Origin: Mycolicibacterium goodii
Lineage (GTDB): Bacteria > Actinomycetota > Actinomycetes > Mycobacteriales > Mycobacteriaceae
Length of the DNA: 64,000 bases
Assembly: GCF_022370755.2 (NCBI RefSeq)
Contig: NZ_CP092364.2
Coordinates: 2,542,001-2,606,000, forward strand
Direction of reading: 5' to 3'
Shown: positions 26,483 to 35,267 of the stretch, piece by piece
How positions within the stretch are numbered: position 1 is the first letter of the stretch
Layout of the letters: each line of letters opens with the position of its first letter
Notes under the pieces: generated by a model
Seen by the model: only the letters and a program-made list of their open reading frames with translations
Databases searched by the model: none
Told to the model about the DNA's origin: nothing
Made by a program: the position numbers and the translations under genes

Positions 26483-27136
26483 CTACTCGTCCAGGCCGTG
26501 TTCTATCGCGTAGCGGGCGAGTTCAACCCTGTTGGCCACCTGGAGCTTGCGGAACGTCGCCTGCACGTGGTTCTCCACGGTGCGGTGGCTCAGCGACAGC
26601 CGGGCCGCGATCTGTTTGGCGGTCAACCCTTTCGCCACGTATCGCAGGATCTCGGTCTCCCGCTCGGTGAGAGTGGGCGTCGCGGGCCCGTCCTGTACGG
26701 GCTGTTGCGCGATCCGCCGGTACTCCCCCAGCACCAGACCGGCCAGACCGGGAGTGAACACCGCGCGCCCCTCGGCGGTGGCACGGACCGCGTCGGCGAG
26801 TTCGGACTTCGACGCGCTCTTCACCAGATAGCCGGTGGCTCCGGCCTTGACCGCTTGCAGCACGTCATCACGTTCGTCGGAAGCCGACAGCACCAGCACG
26901 CGGGAGTGCGGCGAGACCGCGAGGACCTCGGCGGTGGCCTGCGCGCCGGATCCGTCGGCAAGGCGCATGTCCATCAGGACCACGTCGGGACAGACCACTG
27001 CGGCGCGACGGGCCGCGGATGCCACCCCGTCGGCTGTGGCGACGACGTCGAAGCCGTCGTCGGCGAGGTCACGGGCGACCGCGTCCCGCCAGATCGGGTG
27101 ATCGTCGACGACCATCACCGTGGGTGCCTTGGCCAT
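26483..27136 (-). CDS. NarL/LuxR-family response regulator
   Basis: 217 aa. Receiver domain with Asp11-Asp12 acidic pair and phosphoacceptor Asp56 (VVLMDMRLADGSG), plus Lys in GYLVKSAS. The C-terminal LuxR-type helix-turn-helix is TERETEILRYVAKGLTAKQI followed by LSLSHRTVENHVQATF. The ATG overlaps the stop of the kinase by one base (TGATG), so this is a cognate pair. Targets unknown. Confidence 0.93.
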   Translation of the reverse strand: MAKAPTVMVVDDHPIWRDAVARDLADDGFDVVATADGVASAARRAAVVCPDVVLMDMRLADGSGAQATAEVLAVSPHSRVLVLSASDERDDVLQAVKAGATGYLVKSASKSELADAVRATAEGRAVFTPGLAGLVLGEYRRIAQQPVQDGPATPTLTERETEILRYVAKGLTAKQIAARLSLSHRTVENHVQATFRKLQVANRVELARYAIEHGLDE

Positions 27137-28272
27137 CAGTGCCCCTTCAGTGCGCGCGGAACGGTGAGCTCCCATTCTGTCCCGCTGTCCGGCCCGGTGG
27201 TCAACTGGGCGGTGCCCCCGAGCCAATCCATCCGCCCCACAATCGATTTCGCCACACCAATGCGGCCCTGCCGTTCCGCCTCGGCGAGCCGGCCATCCGG
27301 GATCCCGACGCCGTCGTCGCGGACGCTCACCGTGACCGAATCCCCCAGATCCTCCAGCAGGACATAAGCCCTGGCGTCGGCGCCGGCGTGTGCGGCGACG
27401 TTGTCGAGTGCGTTCTCCGCCGCCGCGAACAGTTCTCGGGCAACGGTGTGGTCCAACAGCACCGGATCTGCGGGCACGCTGACCGACACCCGGTCGGAGG
27501 CCTTCGTGCGCAACAGTGCGCCGACGTCGGTCAACGGCCCGGCCATCGTGTCGGTGTCGGCAGCGCTGACCAGACGGCGCAGCGCACGTTCCTGCTCGCC
27601 GGCCAGTTCCGCCAACTGCGCGGTCTCCCCACCGATCTCGCGACCGCGGCGGGCGACGAGGGCCAACACCTGGATCGCGCCGTCGTGCACGCGGCGCGAC
27701 AGTCGTTCGCGTTCCTCCAGCGCCGCGGACAGTCGCACCGCGCGTTCCAGGTCGGCGTGCGCGCGGCGCGCGGTCTGGGCCGCCATACCGACGGCCAGGC
27801 CGACCGCGAGCTCGATGACGATGGTGGCGTTGCGACCGAGATTGACGCTCACATACCCCTTGAGCGCCGCGACCGCGGCCATCACCACCAGCCCGGCCGA
27901 CATGCCGCCGATCGGGCCGAAGTGCAACGCCGCCGAGATGGTGGCGTTGGTCGCCCACAGTGTCGTGGGCCAGGACTGGTTGTCGGCGACCCACTGATCG
28001 GAAGCGACGAGCTCGGTCGACAGCATCAACGCGACCACGACGACGAGTTCGGCGATCACCCACGCGCCACGTCGGCGGGCACCCGTGAGGTAGGCCGTCG
28101 CACAAGCCGCACTCCACGCGATCAATGCGGCGAACAGCACCCACGCGAGCACCGGACGATGCAGATCGTCGGTGATAGCGATGTGGAAGCCGAGCGCGTA
28201 CAGGCAACTCAGCAGCCGAAAGACCTGCGCGGCACGCCACAACGGCGTCACCGGGTCGGGCTCGCGCTGCAC
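27136..28272 (-). CDS. NarL-type sensor histidine kinase
   Basis: 378 aa membrane kinase. Four to six hydrophobic segments fill residues about 15-165, with little room for a periplasmic sensor loop, so it may sense a membrane or intracellular signal. The HisKA_3 motif has His196 in RRVHDGAIQVL. The ATPase domain has the N box AENALDNVAAHAGA and the G1 box VRDDGVGIPDG; TGPDSGTEWELTVP is at the C-terminus. Phosphorylates the overlapping response regulator. Confidence 0.9.
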   Translation of the reverse strand: MQREPDPVTPLWRAAQVFRLLSCLYALGFHIAITDDLHRPVLAWVLFAALIAWSAACATAYLTGARRRGAWVIAELVVVVALMLSTELVASDQWVADNQSWPTTLWATNATISAALHFGPIGGMSAGLVVMAAVAALKGYVSVNLGRNATIVIELAVGLAVGMAAQTARRAHADLERAVRLSAALEERERLSRRVHDGAIQVLALVARRGREIGGETAQLAELAGEQERALRRLVSAADTDTMAGPLTDVGALLRTKASDRVSVSVPADPVLLDHTVARELFAAAENALDNVAAHAGADARAYVLLEDLGDSVTVSVRDDGVGIPDGRLAEAERQGRIGVAKSIVGRMDWLGGTAQLTTGPDSGTEWELTVPRALKGH

Positions 28273-28331
28273 ACGCCCAGCTTAGGGTGGTCGAGCGCCG
28301 CCAAGGCGCACCGATCACCGCGAGGTCGGGG

Positions 28332-29183
28332 TCACCGCTCGCCGCGCGCCACCGGACGGTCGGGATCGGAGACCCATTCCGACCAGGAACCCGGAAACAG
28401 GGCCGCGTCGACACCGGCGGCGGCCAGACCCGCCACGGTGAGCGCGGCAGTGACACCCGAACCGCAATAGGCGCCCACCGCGGCCCCGGTCACGCCACGG
28501 TCGGACAGCAGCGCTTGCACCTCGGCTTCGCCGCGCAACGTGCCGTCGGGGTTCAGCAGCCCGGTGCTCGGCAGGTTCACCGCGCCGGGGATGTGACCGG
28601 CGACGGGGTCGACCGGTTCCACCTCGCCCCGGAACCGCTCGGGTGCCCTGGCGTCGAGCAGTGCCTTCGCGGACTGCACGTCGCCGGCGGTCAACGTGGG
28701 CAGTGCGCCGCGGTACAGATCGTCATGGGTGACATGCACGTCCCCCGGCTCGGGAGTCACCGGTCCCGTCTCGACGCCGCCTCCGCCGTCGACCCAGGCA
28801 CCGAATCCGCCGTCGAGAATCCGCACACCGGTGATCCCCGCCGCCGTCAGACACCACCAGGCGCGAGCCGAGCCGGCCCGGTTCCAGTCGTCGTACACCA
28901 CGGTGGGCACGCCGTCCCGCACACCCCAGCGGCGTGCGGCGGCTTCGAGATCGCGTCCCGACGGCAGCGGATGACGGCCGCGACCGGTCACCCGGTGGTC
29001 GGCGAGCTCGTCCTCGAGCGACACGTAGACCGCGCCGGGCAAATGGCCGTCGAGGTAGGCCTGTTCGCCGTTCGGTTCCGCAAGGGTCCAGCGCACGTCG
29101 AGCAGTGTCACCGGGCCGCCTGCCGCGATCAGCTGTATGAGCTCTGCGGTGCTGACGAAGACGTCCGAACGAGTTGTCGCCAC
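28332..29183 (-). CDS. Two-domain rhodanese-type sulfurtransferase (3-mercaptopyruvate type)
   Basis: 283 aa with two rhodanese domains. The N-terminal one (residues about 10-135) contains DVRWTLAEPNG and is inactive. The C-terminal one has the catalytic Cys240 in AYCGSGVTA. The CGSGVTA loop is typical of 3-mercaptopyruvate sulfurtransferases; thiosulfate enzymes have CRKGVTA. It transfers sulfur to thiol acceptors or cyanide. It is 10 bp from the glnQ-type gene on the same strand, so it may be cotranscribed with the importer. Confidence 0.88.
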   Translation of the reverse strand: MATTRSDVFVSTAELIQLIAAGGPVTLLDVRWTLAEPNGEQAYLDGHLPGAVYVSLEDELADHRVTGRGRHPLPSGRDLEAAARRWGVRDGVPTVVYDDWNRAGSARAWWCLTAAGITGVRILDGGFGAWVDGGGGVETGPVTPEPGDVHVTHDDLYRGALPTLTAGDVQSAKALLDARAPERFRGEVEPVDPVAGHIPGAVNLPSTGLLNPDGTLRGEAEVQALLSDRGVTGAAVGAYCGSGVTAALTVAGLAAAGVDAALFPGSWSEWVSDPDRPVARGER

Positions 29184-29193
29184 CTACTCGAAG

Positions 29194-29955
29194 CTACATG
29201 ACCTTCGACAGGAAGGCTTTCGTCCGTTCGTGTTTCGGGTTGGCCATCACCTCGCGGGGGTTGCCGGTCTCGACGATGACACCGCCGTCCATGAACACCA
29301 GTTTGTCGGCGACCTCGCGGGCGAACCCCATTTCGTGGGTGACCACCACCATGGTCATCCCCTCCGCGGCGAGCTTCTTCATCACGCCGAGGACGTCACC
29401 GACGAGTTCGGGGTCCAGCGCCGACGTCGGCTCATCGAACAGCATGAGTTTGGGGTTCATAGCGAGCGCCCTGGCAATCGCCACGCGCTGCTGCTGGCCA
29501 CCCGACAGTTGCGCCGGGTAGGCGTCGGCCTTGTCCGCGAGGCCCACCTGGTTGAGCAGATCGCGCGCACGCTCGATCGCGTCCTTCTTCCTGACGCCCT
29601 TGACCTTGATGGGAGCTTCGACGATGTTGGCCAGCGCGGTGCGGTGTGGGAACAGGTTGAAGTGCTGGAACACCATTCCGACATCGCGACGCTGCTTGGC
29701 CACCTCCGAGGGCTTCATCTCGTGCAGCTTGCCGCCGCGTTCGCGATAGCCGACGAGTTGGCCGTCGACGTAGAGCCGCCCCGCAGTCACGGTCTCCAGA
29801 TGGTTGATGCACCGCAGGAACGTCGATTTGCCCGAGCCGGAGGGGCCGACGAGCACCAGCACCTGTCCCTTCTCGATCTCGAGGGTGACGCCCCTGAGGA
29901 CTTTCAGCGCGCCGAAGTCCTTGCAGACCATCTCGGCTTTGACCATAGGTGTCAT
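29194..29955 (-). CDS. glnQ: Polar amino-acid ABC transporter ATPase (GlnQ type)
   Basis: 253 aa. Walker [13 protein letters not shown], signature [16 protein letters not shown], Walker [15 protein letters not shown] and H-loop [15 protein letters not shown] are all intact. The [14 protein letters not shown] sequence after Walker B is typical of the GlnQ/ArtP/HisP group. One base separates its start from the permease stop. Supplies energy for import of glutamine, glutamate or another polar amino acid (substrate inferred from family). Confidence 0.92.
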   Translation of the reverse strand: MTPMVKAEMVCKDFGALKVLRGVTLEIEKGQVLVLVGPSGSGKSTFLRCINHLETVTAGRLYVDGQLVGYRERGGKLHEMKPSEVAKQRRDVGMVFQHFNLFPHRTALANIVEAPIKVKGVRKKDAIERARDLLNQVGLADKADAYPAQLSGGQQQRVAIARALAMNPKLMLFDEPTSALDPELVGDVLGVMKKLAAEGMTMVVVTHEMGFAREVADKLVFMDGGVIVETGNPREVMANPKHERTKAFLSKVM

Positions 29956-29956
29956 G

Positions 29957-30886
29957 TCATATCCCGGGATTCTGGACCTGGGCCTTCGCGAGCGCTTCGA
30001 GTTGCTTGGACGTCAATCTCCGTGAGGCGCCCCGCGAGTAGTAGCGCTCGAGGTAGTACTGGCCGACCATCAGAATGCTCGTGATCACGAGATACCACGT
30101 GGCGGCGACCAGCAGCAGCGGAACCGGTTCGAAGATCCGTGCGGCGATCTCGCGTGACGTGATGCCGTAGAGATCGAGCGCGAAGGGCACCGCGGTCACC
30201 AGCGACGTGGTCTTGAGCATGCTGATGATCTCGTTGCCGGTCGGCGGGATGATGACGCGCATCGCCTGCGGGAGCACCGTGCGCCGCATCGCCAGACCCC
30301 ACGACATGCCCAGTGCGGTCGACGCCTCCATCTGCCCCTCGGGCACCGAACTGATTCCGGCGCGGATGATCTCGGCCATGTAGGCGGCCTCGTTGAGGGC
30401 CAGGCCGAGGATCGCCAAGAGGAACGGGATGGACAGCGCCTGCAGGTTGAGGTGGAAGAACGACGGACCGAACGGCACGCCCAGCTGGATGTTCTGGTAG
30501 ATGGTCGGGATCAGACCCCAGAACACCAGCTGCACGTACACCGGGGTGCCGCGGAAGATCCACAGATACACCCATGACACCGCCCGGAACACCGGGTTCG
30601 GTGACAGCCGCATCACGGCGAGCAGCACCCCGAGCACGATGGCGATCAGCATCGAATAGATGGTCAACTGCAGCGTGTTGACCACACCCACCGTGAGCAC
30701 CCGCTCGTTGAACAGGTATTCGAAGTACGTCGACCAGCGGTAGGCCTCGTTGGTCGCGGCGCCGTAGAGGAACAGAGCCGCGAGGATGATGATGACGACC
30801 GCCGCCACCCAGCGCCAGGGATGACGCAGCGGCACCGCATCAATGGCGGCCGGGGCCGCCTGTGGCGGCGTGTCGACATCTGTCAC
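29957..30886 (-). CDS. Polar amino-acid ABC transporter permease
   Basis: 309 aa. A polar N-terminus precedes several membrane segments. The ATPase-contact loop reads [24 protein letters not shown], and [18 protein letters not shown] follows. These are the signature elements of HisM/GlnP-type permeases. It is a single permease that must act as a homodimer. Placed between the ATPase and the binding-protein gene, 9 bp from the latter. Confidence 0.9.
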   Translation of the reverse strand: MTDVDTPPQAAPAAIDAVPLRHPWRWVAAVVIIILAALFLYGAATNEAYRWSTYFEYLFNERVLTVGVVNTLQLTIYSMLIAIVLGVLLAVMRLSPNPVFRAVSWVYLWIFRGTPVYVQLVFWGLIPTIYQNIQLGVPFGPSFFHLNLQALSIPFLLAILGLALNEAAYMAEIIRAGISSVPEGQMEASTALGMSWGLAMRRTVLPQAMRVIIPPTGNEIISMLKTTSLVTAVPFALDLYGITSREIAARIFEPVPLLLVAATWYLVITSILMVGQYYLERYYSRGASRRLTSKQLEALAKAQVQNPGI

Positions 30887-30895
30887 TTCGTGTTC

Positions 30896-31816
30896 CTAAC
30901 TGACCGCGCCGTTGATGACCGGATTGTCGATGGTTCCGTCTTCCAGACCCCAGTTGGCGGCGATCTTCTCGTACTCTCCGTTGTCGATCAGGTGCTGGAG
31001 CGCCTGCTGCAGCGACTGCGCCAACGGCGAGCCCTTCGCGACGGGCCAACCATACGGCGCGGAGTCGAACGTCTCACCGGCCTTCTCGAGCTTGCCGTTG
31101 CTCTGCTTGATGGCGTACAGCGTCACCGGGGAGTCGGCCGACATCGCGTCGACCTGGCCGAGCACCACGGCGTTGGTGGCGGCGTCCTGACCGTCGAACG
31201 GGACGATCTGGATGGCCGGCTGGCCGGCGTCGGTGCACTTCTTGCTCCGGGCGGGTAGTTCCTCGGTCTCCTGTACGGTCGTGGCCTGCACCGCGACCCG
31301 CTTGCCGCACGCGTTCTCCGGGTCGATGGTCGCGCCGACGGGCCGCGCCCACAGCGACCCCGCCGAGAAGTAGGTGACGAAGTCGACCGACTGCTCGCGC
31401 TCCTTGGTGTCGGTGAACGACGACATGCCGACGTTGAAGGTGCCGCCCTGGATCGAGGGGATGATCTTCGCGAAATCCGCCTCGCGGTACTCCGGGGTGA
31501 GACCCAGCGTTGCGGCGACCGCGTTCATCAGGTCGACGTCGAAGCCGACGATCTTGCCGCTGGGGTCCTTGAACTCGTTGGGCGCGTAGGGGACGTTCAC
31601 GCCGACGATCAATTTGCCGGAGGACTTGATGTCCTCGGGCAGGGTGTTGGCGATCTCGTCGACCTTGGCCCCCGACGCGGCCTGGGTCGACTCCGGCGCC
31701 GAACTGCCGCCGCCTTCACCACTCGCGCACGCCGACAGGGTCAGTGCGCCGCTCGCGGCGAGCACCACCGCGAAACGCCACATCTTGCCCCGCCGGTTCT
31801 GACATCCAGCTCTCAC
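30896..31816 (-). CDS. Polar amino-acid ABC transporter substrate-binding lipoprotein
   Basis: 306 aa from the ATG at 31816; an ATG at 31783 (beginning MWRFAVV) is an alternative with a slightly better RBS. The signal peptide ends in the lipobox LSAC. The mature protein has the GlnH-like fold: LIVGVNVPYAPNEFKDPSGK, PEYREADFAKIIPSIQGGTF and GSPLAQSLQQAL. Binds a polar amino acid outside the membrane. First gene of the importer operon. Direct repeats upstream (31871-31882 and 31912-31923) could be operator sites. Confidence 0.9.
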   Translation of the reverse strand: MRAGCQNRRGKMWRFAVVLAASGALTLSACASGEGGGSSAPESTQAASGAKVDEIANTLPEDIKSSGKLIVGVNVPYAPNEFKDPSGKIVGFDVDLMNAVAATLGLTPEYREADFAKIIPSIQGGTFNVGMSSFTDTKEREQSVDFVTYFSAGSLWARPVGATIDPENACGKRVAVQATTVQETEELPARSKKCTDAGQPAIQIVPFDGQDAATNAVVLGQVDAMSADSPVTLYAIKQSNGKLEKAGETFDSAPYGWPVAKGSPLAQSLQQALQHLIDNGEYEKIAANWGLEDGTIDNPVINGAVS

Positions 31817-31870
31817 AGGTTGCCTCTACTTTCTGCCTCGGGTCGCGTTCCGCCCCGTTCCAACCCCGAA

Positions 31871-31923
31871 ACGTTAACGACCATGGACCCAGCGCGCACG
31901 CTGGTAATGGAACATTAACGACC
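31871..31923. promoter_or_regulatory. Direct repeats upstream of the amino-acid importer
   Basis: ACGTTAACGACC (31871-31882) and ACATTAACGACC (31912-31923) differ by one base and are 41 bp apart, about four helical turns. They lie 55 and 96 bp upstream of the binding-protein start. Read on the minus strand, GTTAA-N6-ATTAC near the second repeat resembles a degenerate GlnR box. Confidence 0.4.
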
Positions 31924-31991
31924 GCGCAAATGCGCCACAGCGGTAACGTAAAATCCGCGATCACCGTGTGCCGGTGTGCCACACTTCGGCC

Positions 31992-32591
31992 ATGGAAACT
32001 ACCGCTGCCCCAAGCCTGTTGCCGCACCTGTGGAAGGCGACGCTGGTTTCGGGCGTTCTCGCGATCGTCTTCGGGGTTCTCGTCCTGGTCTGGCCGGGCA
32101 TCACGATCCTGGTCGCGGCGATCTGTTTCGGCGCCTATCTGCTGATCACCGGTATCGCGCAGGTGATCTTCGCGTTCAGCCTCCATGTGTCGGCCGGCGG
32201 CCGGGTACTGCTGTTCGTCAGTGGGGCCGCGGCGCTCATCCTGGCGGTGCTGTGTTTCCGGAGTTTGCAGGATTCCATTCTGCTGCTGGCTATTTGGGTG
32301 GGCGTGGGCTTCGTGTTCCGCGGCGTGGCCACCGCGGTGTCGGCGATCAGCGACCCGGAGCTGCCCGGGCGCGGGTGGGAGATCTTCTTCGGCGTGATCA
32401 GCCTGTTGGCCGGCGTGGTGATGCTGGCGGCACCGTTCGAATCGCTCGCGACGCTCGCGATCGTCGTCGGAGTGTGGCTGATCGTCCTCGGTGTCTTCGA
32501 GGTGATCTCGGCCTTCGGCATCCGCAGTGGGGCCAGGAAGTTGTCCGCCGCGCTGTCGAGCGCATCACCCCCGAGTCCTGCCGTGAGCTAA
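31992..32591 (+). CDS. HdeD-like (DUF308) membrane protein
   Basis: 199 aa from the ATG at 31992. Six hydrophobic segments: WKATLVSGVLAIVFGVLVLV, the ITILVAAICFGAYLLITGIA region, GRVLLFVSGAAALILAVLCF and three more. Charged residues are few and pairs of segments look alike, as in HdeD family proteins (acid/stress-associated membrane proteins). It lies 95 bp upstream of cydA on the same strand and may share the region's regulation. Confidence 0.82.
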   Translation: METTAAPSLLPHLWKATLVSGVLAIVFGVLVLVWPGITILVAAICFGAYLLITGIAQVIFAFSLHVSAGGRVLLFVSGAAALILAVLCFRSLQDSILLLAIWVGVGFVFRGVATAVSAISDPELPGRGWEIFFGVISLLAGVVMLAAPFESLATLAIVVGVWLIVLGVFEVISAFGIRSGARKLSAALSSASPPSPAVS

Positions 32592-32597
32592 CGCACC
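32582..32597. promoter_or_regulatory. Degenerate CRP-like site upstream of cydA
   Basis: CGTGA-N6-GCACC matches GTGA fully and CAC of the second half of TGTGA-N6-TCACA. It lies 90-105 bp upstream of cydA, overlapping the HdeD stop. M. smegmatis cyd expression is reported to be CRP dependent under low oxygen, so the position is plausible. Confidence 0.45.
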
Positions 32598-32637
32598 GGC
32601 CCCATGGCGTCCGCGTCCTGGTTATCGCCCCGAATCG

Positions 32638-32656
32638 CTACTACACTTCGTCGTAG
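32638..32656. promoter_or_regulatory. Inverted repeat in the cydA promoter region
   Basis: CTACTAC-N5-GTCGTAG is a 7+7 palindrome with one mismatch, 30-49 bp upstream of the cydA ATG. The half-site resembles BlaI/CopY-type TACTAC elements. TACACT at 32642-32647 lies inside it and could be a -10, so a bound protein would block the promoter. Confidence 0.45.
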
Positions 32657-32686
32657 ATCGGCCTGGCGGGTTCGAAAGTAGGTCAG

Positions 32687-34150
32687 ATGGACGCTCTGGA
32701 TGTCTCACGGTGGCAGTTCGGGATCACCACCGTCTACCACTTCATCTTCGTCCCGCTGACCATCGGCCTCGCGCCGTTGATCGCGGTCATGCAGACGGTG
32801 TGGGTGGCCACTGGTAACGACACCTGGTACCGCCTGACGCGGTTCTTCGGCAAACTCTTCCTGATCAACTTCGCGATCGGCGTCGCAACCGGCATCGTGC
32901 AGGAGTTCCAGTTCGGCATGAACTGGAGTGAGTACTCACGGTTCGTCGGCGACATCTTCGGCGCGCCACTGGCGATGGAAGGTCTGGCCGCGTTCTTCTT
33001 CGAATCCACGTTCATCGGGCTGTGGATCTTCGGATGGACGCGGCTCCCCCGGTTGCTCCACCTGGCCTGCATCTGGATCGTCGCGATCGCCGTGAACATG
33101 TCCGCGTTCTTCATCATCGCGGCGAACTCGTTCATGCAGCACCCCGTCGGCGCCAGGTTCAACCCCGAGACTGGCCGCGCCGAATTGGAGAGCATCACCG
33201 CGCTGTTCACCAACAACACCGCGATCGCCGCCTTCACCCACGCGGTCTCGGGCGCGTTCCTGACCGCCGGGGTCTTCGTGGCGTGTGTGTGCGCATGGTG
33301 GATGGTGCGCTCCCACCGGGTCGGCGGTGAGGCGGCCGCCGATGCCGCCGCGATGTACCGGCCCGCCACGATCCTGGGCTGCTGGGTGACCCTCGCCGCG
33401 GCGATCGCACTGTTCTTCACCGGCGACGCACAGGGCAAGCTGATGTTCGAACAGCAACCGATGAAGATGGCTTCCGCCGAATCCCTGTGCCACAGCGCGG
33501 AGGACCCGGCCTTCTCGATCCTCACCGTCGGCACCCACAACAACTGCGACAGCGTCATCCACCTCATCGAGGTGCCCTACGTCCTACCGTTCCTCGCCGA
33601 AGGCAAGTTCACCGGTGTGCACCTCGATGGCGTCGTGGACCTGCAACGGGCATACGAGGAGAAGTTCGGCCCCGGCGACTACCGCCCCAATCTGTTCGTG
33701 ACGTACTGGTCGTTCCGGGCGATGATCGGATTCCTGGCCGTCCCAGGCCTGTTCGCCCTCGCCGCACTGTGGTTGACGCGCGGTGGCCGGATCCCGAACC
33801 AGCGTTGGTTCAGCTGGTTCGCGCTGCTGACCATCCCCACCCCCTTCCTGGCGAACAGCGCCGGGTGGGTGTTCACCGAGATGGGGCGCCAGCCATGGGT
33901 CGTCGTGCCGAATCCCACCGGGGACCAGCAGATCCGGCTCACGGTCGCACAAGGCGTGTCCGATCATCCCGCGGGACTGGTAGTGCTGTCACTGGTCGCG
34001 TTCACCCTCCTGTACGCAGTGCTGGCGGTCATCTGGTCCTTCCTGCTGCGCCGCTACATCCGGCAGGGCCCGCTGGAGCATGACTCCGAACCCGCCCCGC
34101 CGACCCCACCGGACGCCGACGACGTCGCGCCGTTGTCGTTTGCGTACTGA
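32687..34150 (+). CDS. cydA: Cytochrome bd oxidase subunit I
   Basis: Quinol oxidase subunit of cytochrome bd that reduces O2 with high affinity, 487 aa. Family features: N-terminal His in VYHFIFVPLTIG, the GEFQFG-type region (QEFQFGMNWSEYSRFVG), conserved GWVFTEMGRQPW (Q-loop/quinol side) and heme-ligand His and Met residues in membrane segments. The RBS is AGTAGG. First gene of cydABDC, cydB follows after 11 bp. An inverted repeat and a degenerate CRP-like site lie upstream. Confidence 0.95.
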   Translation: MDALDVSRWQFGITTVYHFIFVPLTIGLAPLIAVMQTVWVATGNDTWYRLTRFFGKLFLINFAIGVATGIVQEFQFGMNWSEYSRFVGDIFGAPLAMEGLAAFFFESTFIGLWIFGWTRLPRLLHLACIWIVAIAVNMSAFFIIAANSFMQHPVGARFNPETGRAELESITALFTNNTAIAAFTHAVSGAFLTAGVFVACVCAWWMVRSHRVGGEAAADAAAMYRPATILGCWVTLAAAIALFFTGDAQGKLMFEQQPMKMASAESLCHSAEDPAFSILTVGTHNNCDSVIHLIEVPYVLPFLAEGKFTGVHLDGVVDLQRAYEEKFGPGDYRPNLFVTYWSFRAMIGFLAVPGLFALAALWLTRGGRIPNQRWFSWFALLTIPTPFLANSAGWVFTEMGRQPWVVVPNPTGDQQIRLTVAQGVSDHPAGLVVLSLVAFTLLYAVLAVIWSFLLRRYIRQGPLEHDSEPAPPTPPDADDVAPLSFAY

Positions 34151-34161
34151 GGAGCGGATCG

Positions 34162-35211
34162 ATGGGACTACAAGAACTCTGGTTCATCCTCCTGGCCGTT
34201 CTGTTTGTCGGCTTCTTCCTGCTGGAGGGCTTCGACTTCGGCGTCGGCATGCTGATGTCGTTCTTCGGCAGGGCCGCCGAGAAACGCGGACAGGACCCCG
34301 AGCCGTATCGTCGCGCCGCGCTCAACACCATCGGACCCGTATGGGACGGAAACGAGGTGTGGCTGATCACCGCAGGCGGCGCCATGTTCGCGGCGTTCCC
34401 GGAGATGTACGCCTCGATGTTCTCCGGGCTCTACCTGCCGCTGCTGGTGATCCTGTGCGCGATGATCCTGCGCATCGTGGCCATCGAATGGCGCGGCAAG
34501 ATCGACGATCACGGCTGGCGGCGCTGGGCCGACACCGGAATCGCCGCCGGCTCGTGGATTCCGGCGATCCTGTGGGGCGTCGCATTCGCGGGGCTGGTGC
34601 GCGGGCTGCCGGTCGACGCCGACAAGCAGATCCACCTGTCGTTCGGCGATCTTCTCAACGCCTACACCCTGCTGGGTGGCCTCGCCACGTGTGCGCTGTT
34701 CGCGTTCCACGGTGCGGTGTTCGTGGCGCTCAAGACCGCCGGGGAAATCCGTACCGACGCGTTCCGGTTCGCCCGTCTGCTGGCGCCGCCCGCGACGGTC
34801 CTGGTGGCCGGGTTCGGGTTGTGGACACAGCTGGCGCACGGGACGAGTTGGACCTGGATCGTGCTGGGGGCCGCGGTGATCGCGCAGCTCATCGCGGTCA
34901 CGCAGGCCTACCGCAGCAGCGGTGAGGGCTGGGCCTTCGCTGCGACGAGCGTCGTGGTTGTGGCCGTCGTGGTGTTGCTGTTCGGCTCACTGTTCCCGGA
35001 TCTCATCCCGTCGACACTGCACCCCGACTGGAGCCTGACCATCTACAACGGATCGTCATCGCCCTACACGCTGAAGGTCATGACTTGGGCCGCATTGGTT
35101 TTCGCGCCCCTTGTCGTGGTGTACCAGGGCTGGACGTACTGGGTGTTCAGCAAGCGCATATCGGCCGACCGGATACCGGCCCCGATCGGTTTGTCCCGGC
35201 GGTCGAACTGA
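34162..35211 (+). CDS. cydB: Cytochrome bd oxidase subunit II
   Basis: 349 aa. The N-terminus has the typical LEGFDFGVGML and conserved PVWDGNEVWLITAGGAMFAAF. About eight to nine hydrophobic segments follow. It stabilises the heme-bearing subunit I. The 3' end is followed by the cydD gene; the cydD frame opens within cydB, so coupling is likely but the exact cydD start is not certain. Confidence 0.95.
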   Translation: MGLQELWFILLAVLFVGFFLLEGFDFGVGMLMSFFGRAAEKRGQDPEPYRRAALNTIGPVWDGNEVWLITAGGAMFAAFPEMYASMFSGLYLPLLVILCAMILRIVAIEWRGKIDDHGWRRWADTGIAAGSWIPAILWGVAFAGLVRGLPVDADKQIHLSFGDLLNAYTLLGGLATCALFAFHGAVFVALKTAGEIRTDAFRFARLLAPPATVLVAGFGLWTQLAHGTSWTWIVLGAAVIAQLIAVTQAYRSSGEGWAFAATSVVVVAVVVLLFGSLFPDLIPSTLHPDWSLTIYNGSSSPYTLKVMTWAALVFAPLVVVYQGWTYWVFSKRISADRIPAPIGLSRRSN

Positions 35212-35267
35212 ATCTCTGGCGCGCTCTCGGCATTCGCGGTGGTACCGGTACCACCGCGAGCGCCCCG

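Noticed and set aside
31958..31980. Possible CRP site GTGTG-N9-CACAC before the HdeD-like gene
   Set aside because: The half-site spacing is one base too long for the TGTGA-N6-TCACA pattern and the inner bases do not match.
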